Source of the DNA: JAIEPT01 sp038217425
Lineage (GTDB): Bacteria; Planctomycetota; Planctomycetia; Gemmatales; Gemmataceae
Reading direction: 5' to 3'
NCBI GenBank assembly: GCA_038217425.1
Contig: JBBQPM010000296.1
Location: forward strand, 1 to 6,063
DNA: 6,063 nucleotides
In this document: in pieces, positions 5,932 through 6,063 of the stretch
Layout of the letters: every line of letters begins with the position of its first letter
Position numbering within the stretch: position 1 is the first letter of the stretch
Notes under the pieces: generated by a model
What the model saw: the letters and a program-made list of their open reading frames with translations, nothing else
Database searches by the model: none
What the model was told of the DNA's origin: nothing
Program-made: the position numbers and the translations under genes

Positions 5932-6063
5932 TCACGCGGCCAAGAATGAGGCCGGATTAAAGGTCTGGAATTTATGAGTCATTAAAGATTGCAACTTCTC
6001 TCGGTGCTCCGTGGAAGTCTTTGCCAAGCATCCGTCAATTGCTCCCCGGAAGCCTTCGAATGT
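5932..6063 (-). CDS. Transposase C-terminus, probably IS630 type (partial, runs off window)
   Basis: On the minus strand the frame from 6063 stays open for 43 codons to TGA at 5932-5934, reading TFEGFRGAIDGCL, then EHREKLQSLMTHKFQTFN and ending FLAA. The pattern F..F..aid..L...h...L.sLmT.kFqtf resembles the extreme C-terminus of IS630-family (DDE) transposases as I know them from planctomycetes and cyanobacteria. The catalytic DDE residues would lie outside the window, so the assignment rests on this tail alone. If correct, the element's end lies within the 48 bases before the FG-GAP start codon (5884-5931); I could not identify a terminal inverted repeat with only one end present. Whether the full gene is intact cannot be judged. 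Confidence 0.58.
   Translation of the reverse strand, partial: TFEGFRGAIDGCLAKTSTEHREKLQSLMTHKFQTFNPASFLAA

Noticed and set aside
1..6063. tRNA, rRNA, CRISPR arrays or riboswitches
   Set aside because: No repeated spacer pattern, cloverleaf or recognisable conserved RNA core was seen on reading both strands.

Overview
The window looks like chromosomal DNA of a planctomycete, perhaps of the Gemmata group. The reasons are a DUF1501 protein, an outward-exported PQQ-like propeller beginning with a WxQWRGP motif, a large FG-GAP/ASPIC-UnbV protein and an NHL-type propeller, a mix typical of Planctomycetota. The taxonomic call is inference from gene content only.

Layout. Bases 2-370 (+) are the C-terminal end of a DUF1501 protein that begins outside the window. 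Bases 371-702 lie between convergent genes. This stretch holds a decayed, inverted fragment of a second DUF1501 gene (about 414-566, minus strand) broken by two frameshifts, plus short inverted repeats. From 703 to 5883 four genes lie on the minus strand, transcribed right to left: an exported FG-GAP/UnbV seven-blade propeller (5883-4174), an exported NHL-type propeller with a coiled-coil insert and CC motifs (4068-2779), a PhnD-like periplasmic substrate-binding protein (2729-1881), and a PQQ-like propeller (703 to about 1893). Spacings of 105 and 49 bases and then an overlap suggest one operon. Bases 5932-6063 (minus) encode the last 43 residues of what looks like an IS630-type transposase, ending 48 bases upstream of the FG-GAP gene.

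The most notable signal is the junction of the last two operon genes. The PhnD-like frame ends CTA AAA AAA AAG TAA, and the PQQ frame runs through the same A9G tract in the -1 frame. The PQQ part has no signal peptide, no credible start codon and no Shine-Dalgarno sequence of its own. A -1 ribosomal frameshift at A AAA AAG, or transcriptional slippage on A9, would yield one 675-residue exported protein: a binding-protein domain followed by a beta-propeller. A simple one-base deletion, in the genome or in the read, gives the same picture and must be excluded.

Together the operon would export three different beta-propellers and one solute-binding domain, two of them with unusual cysteine pairs. 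The ligand and pathway cannot be read from the sequence.
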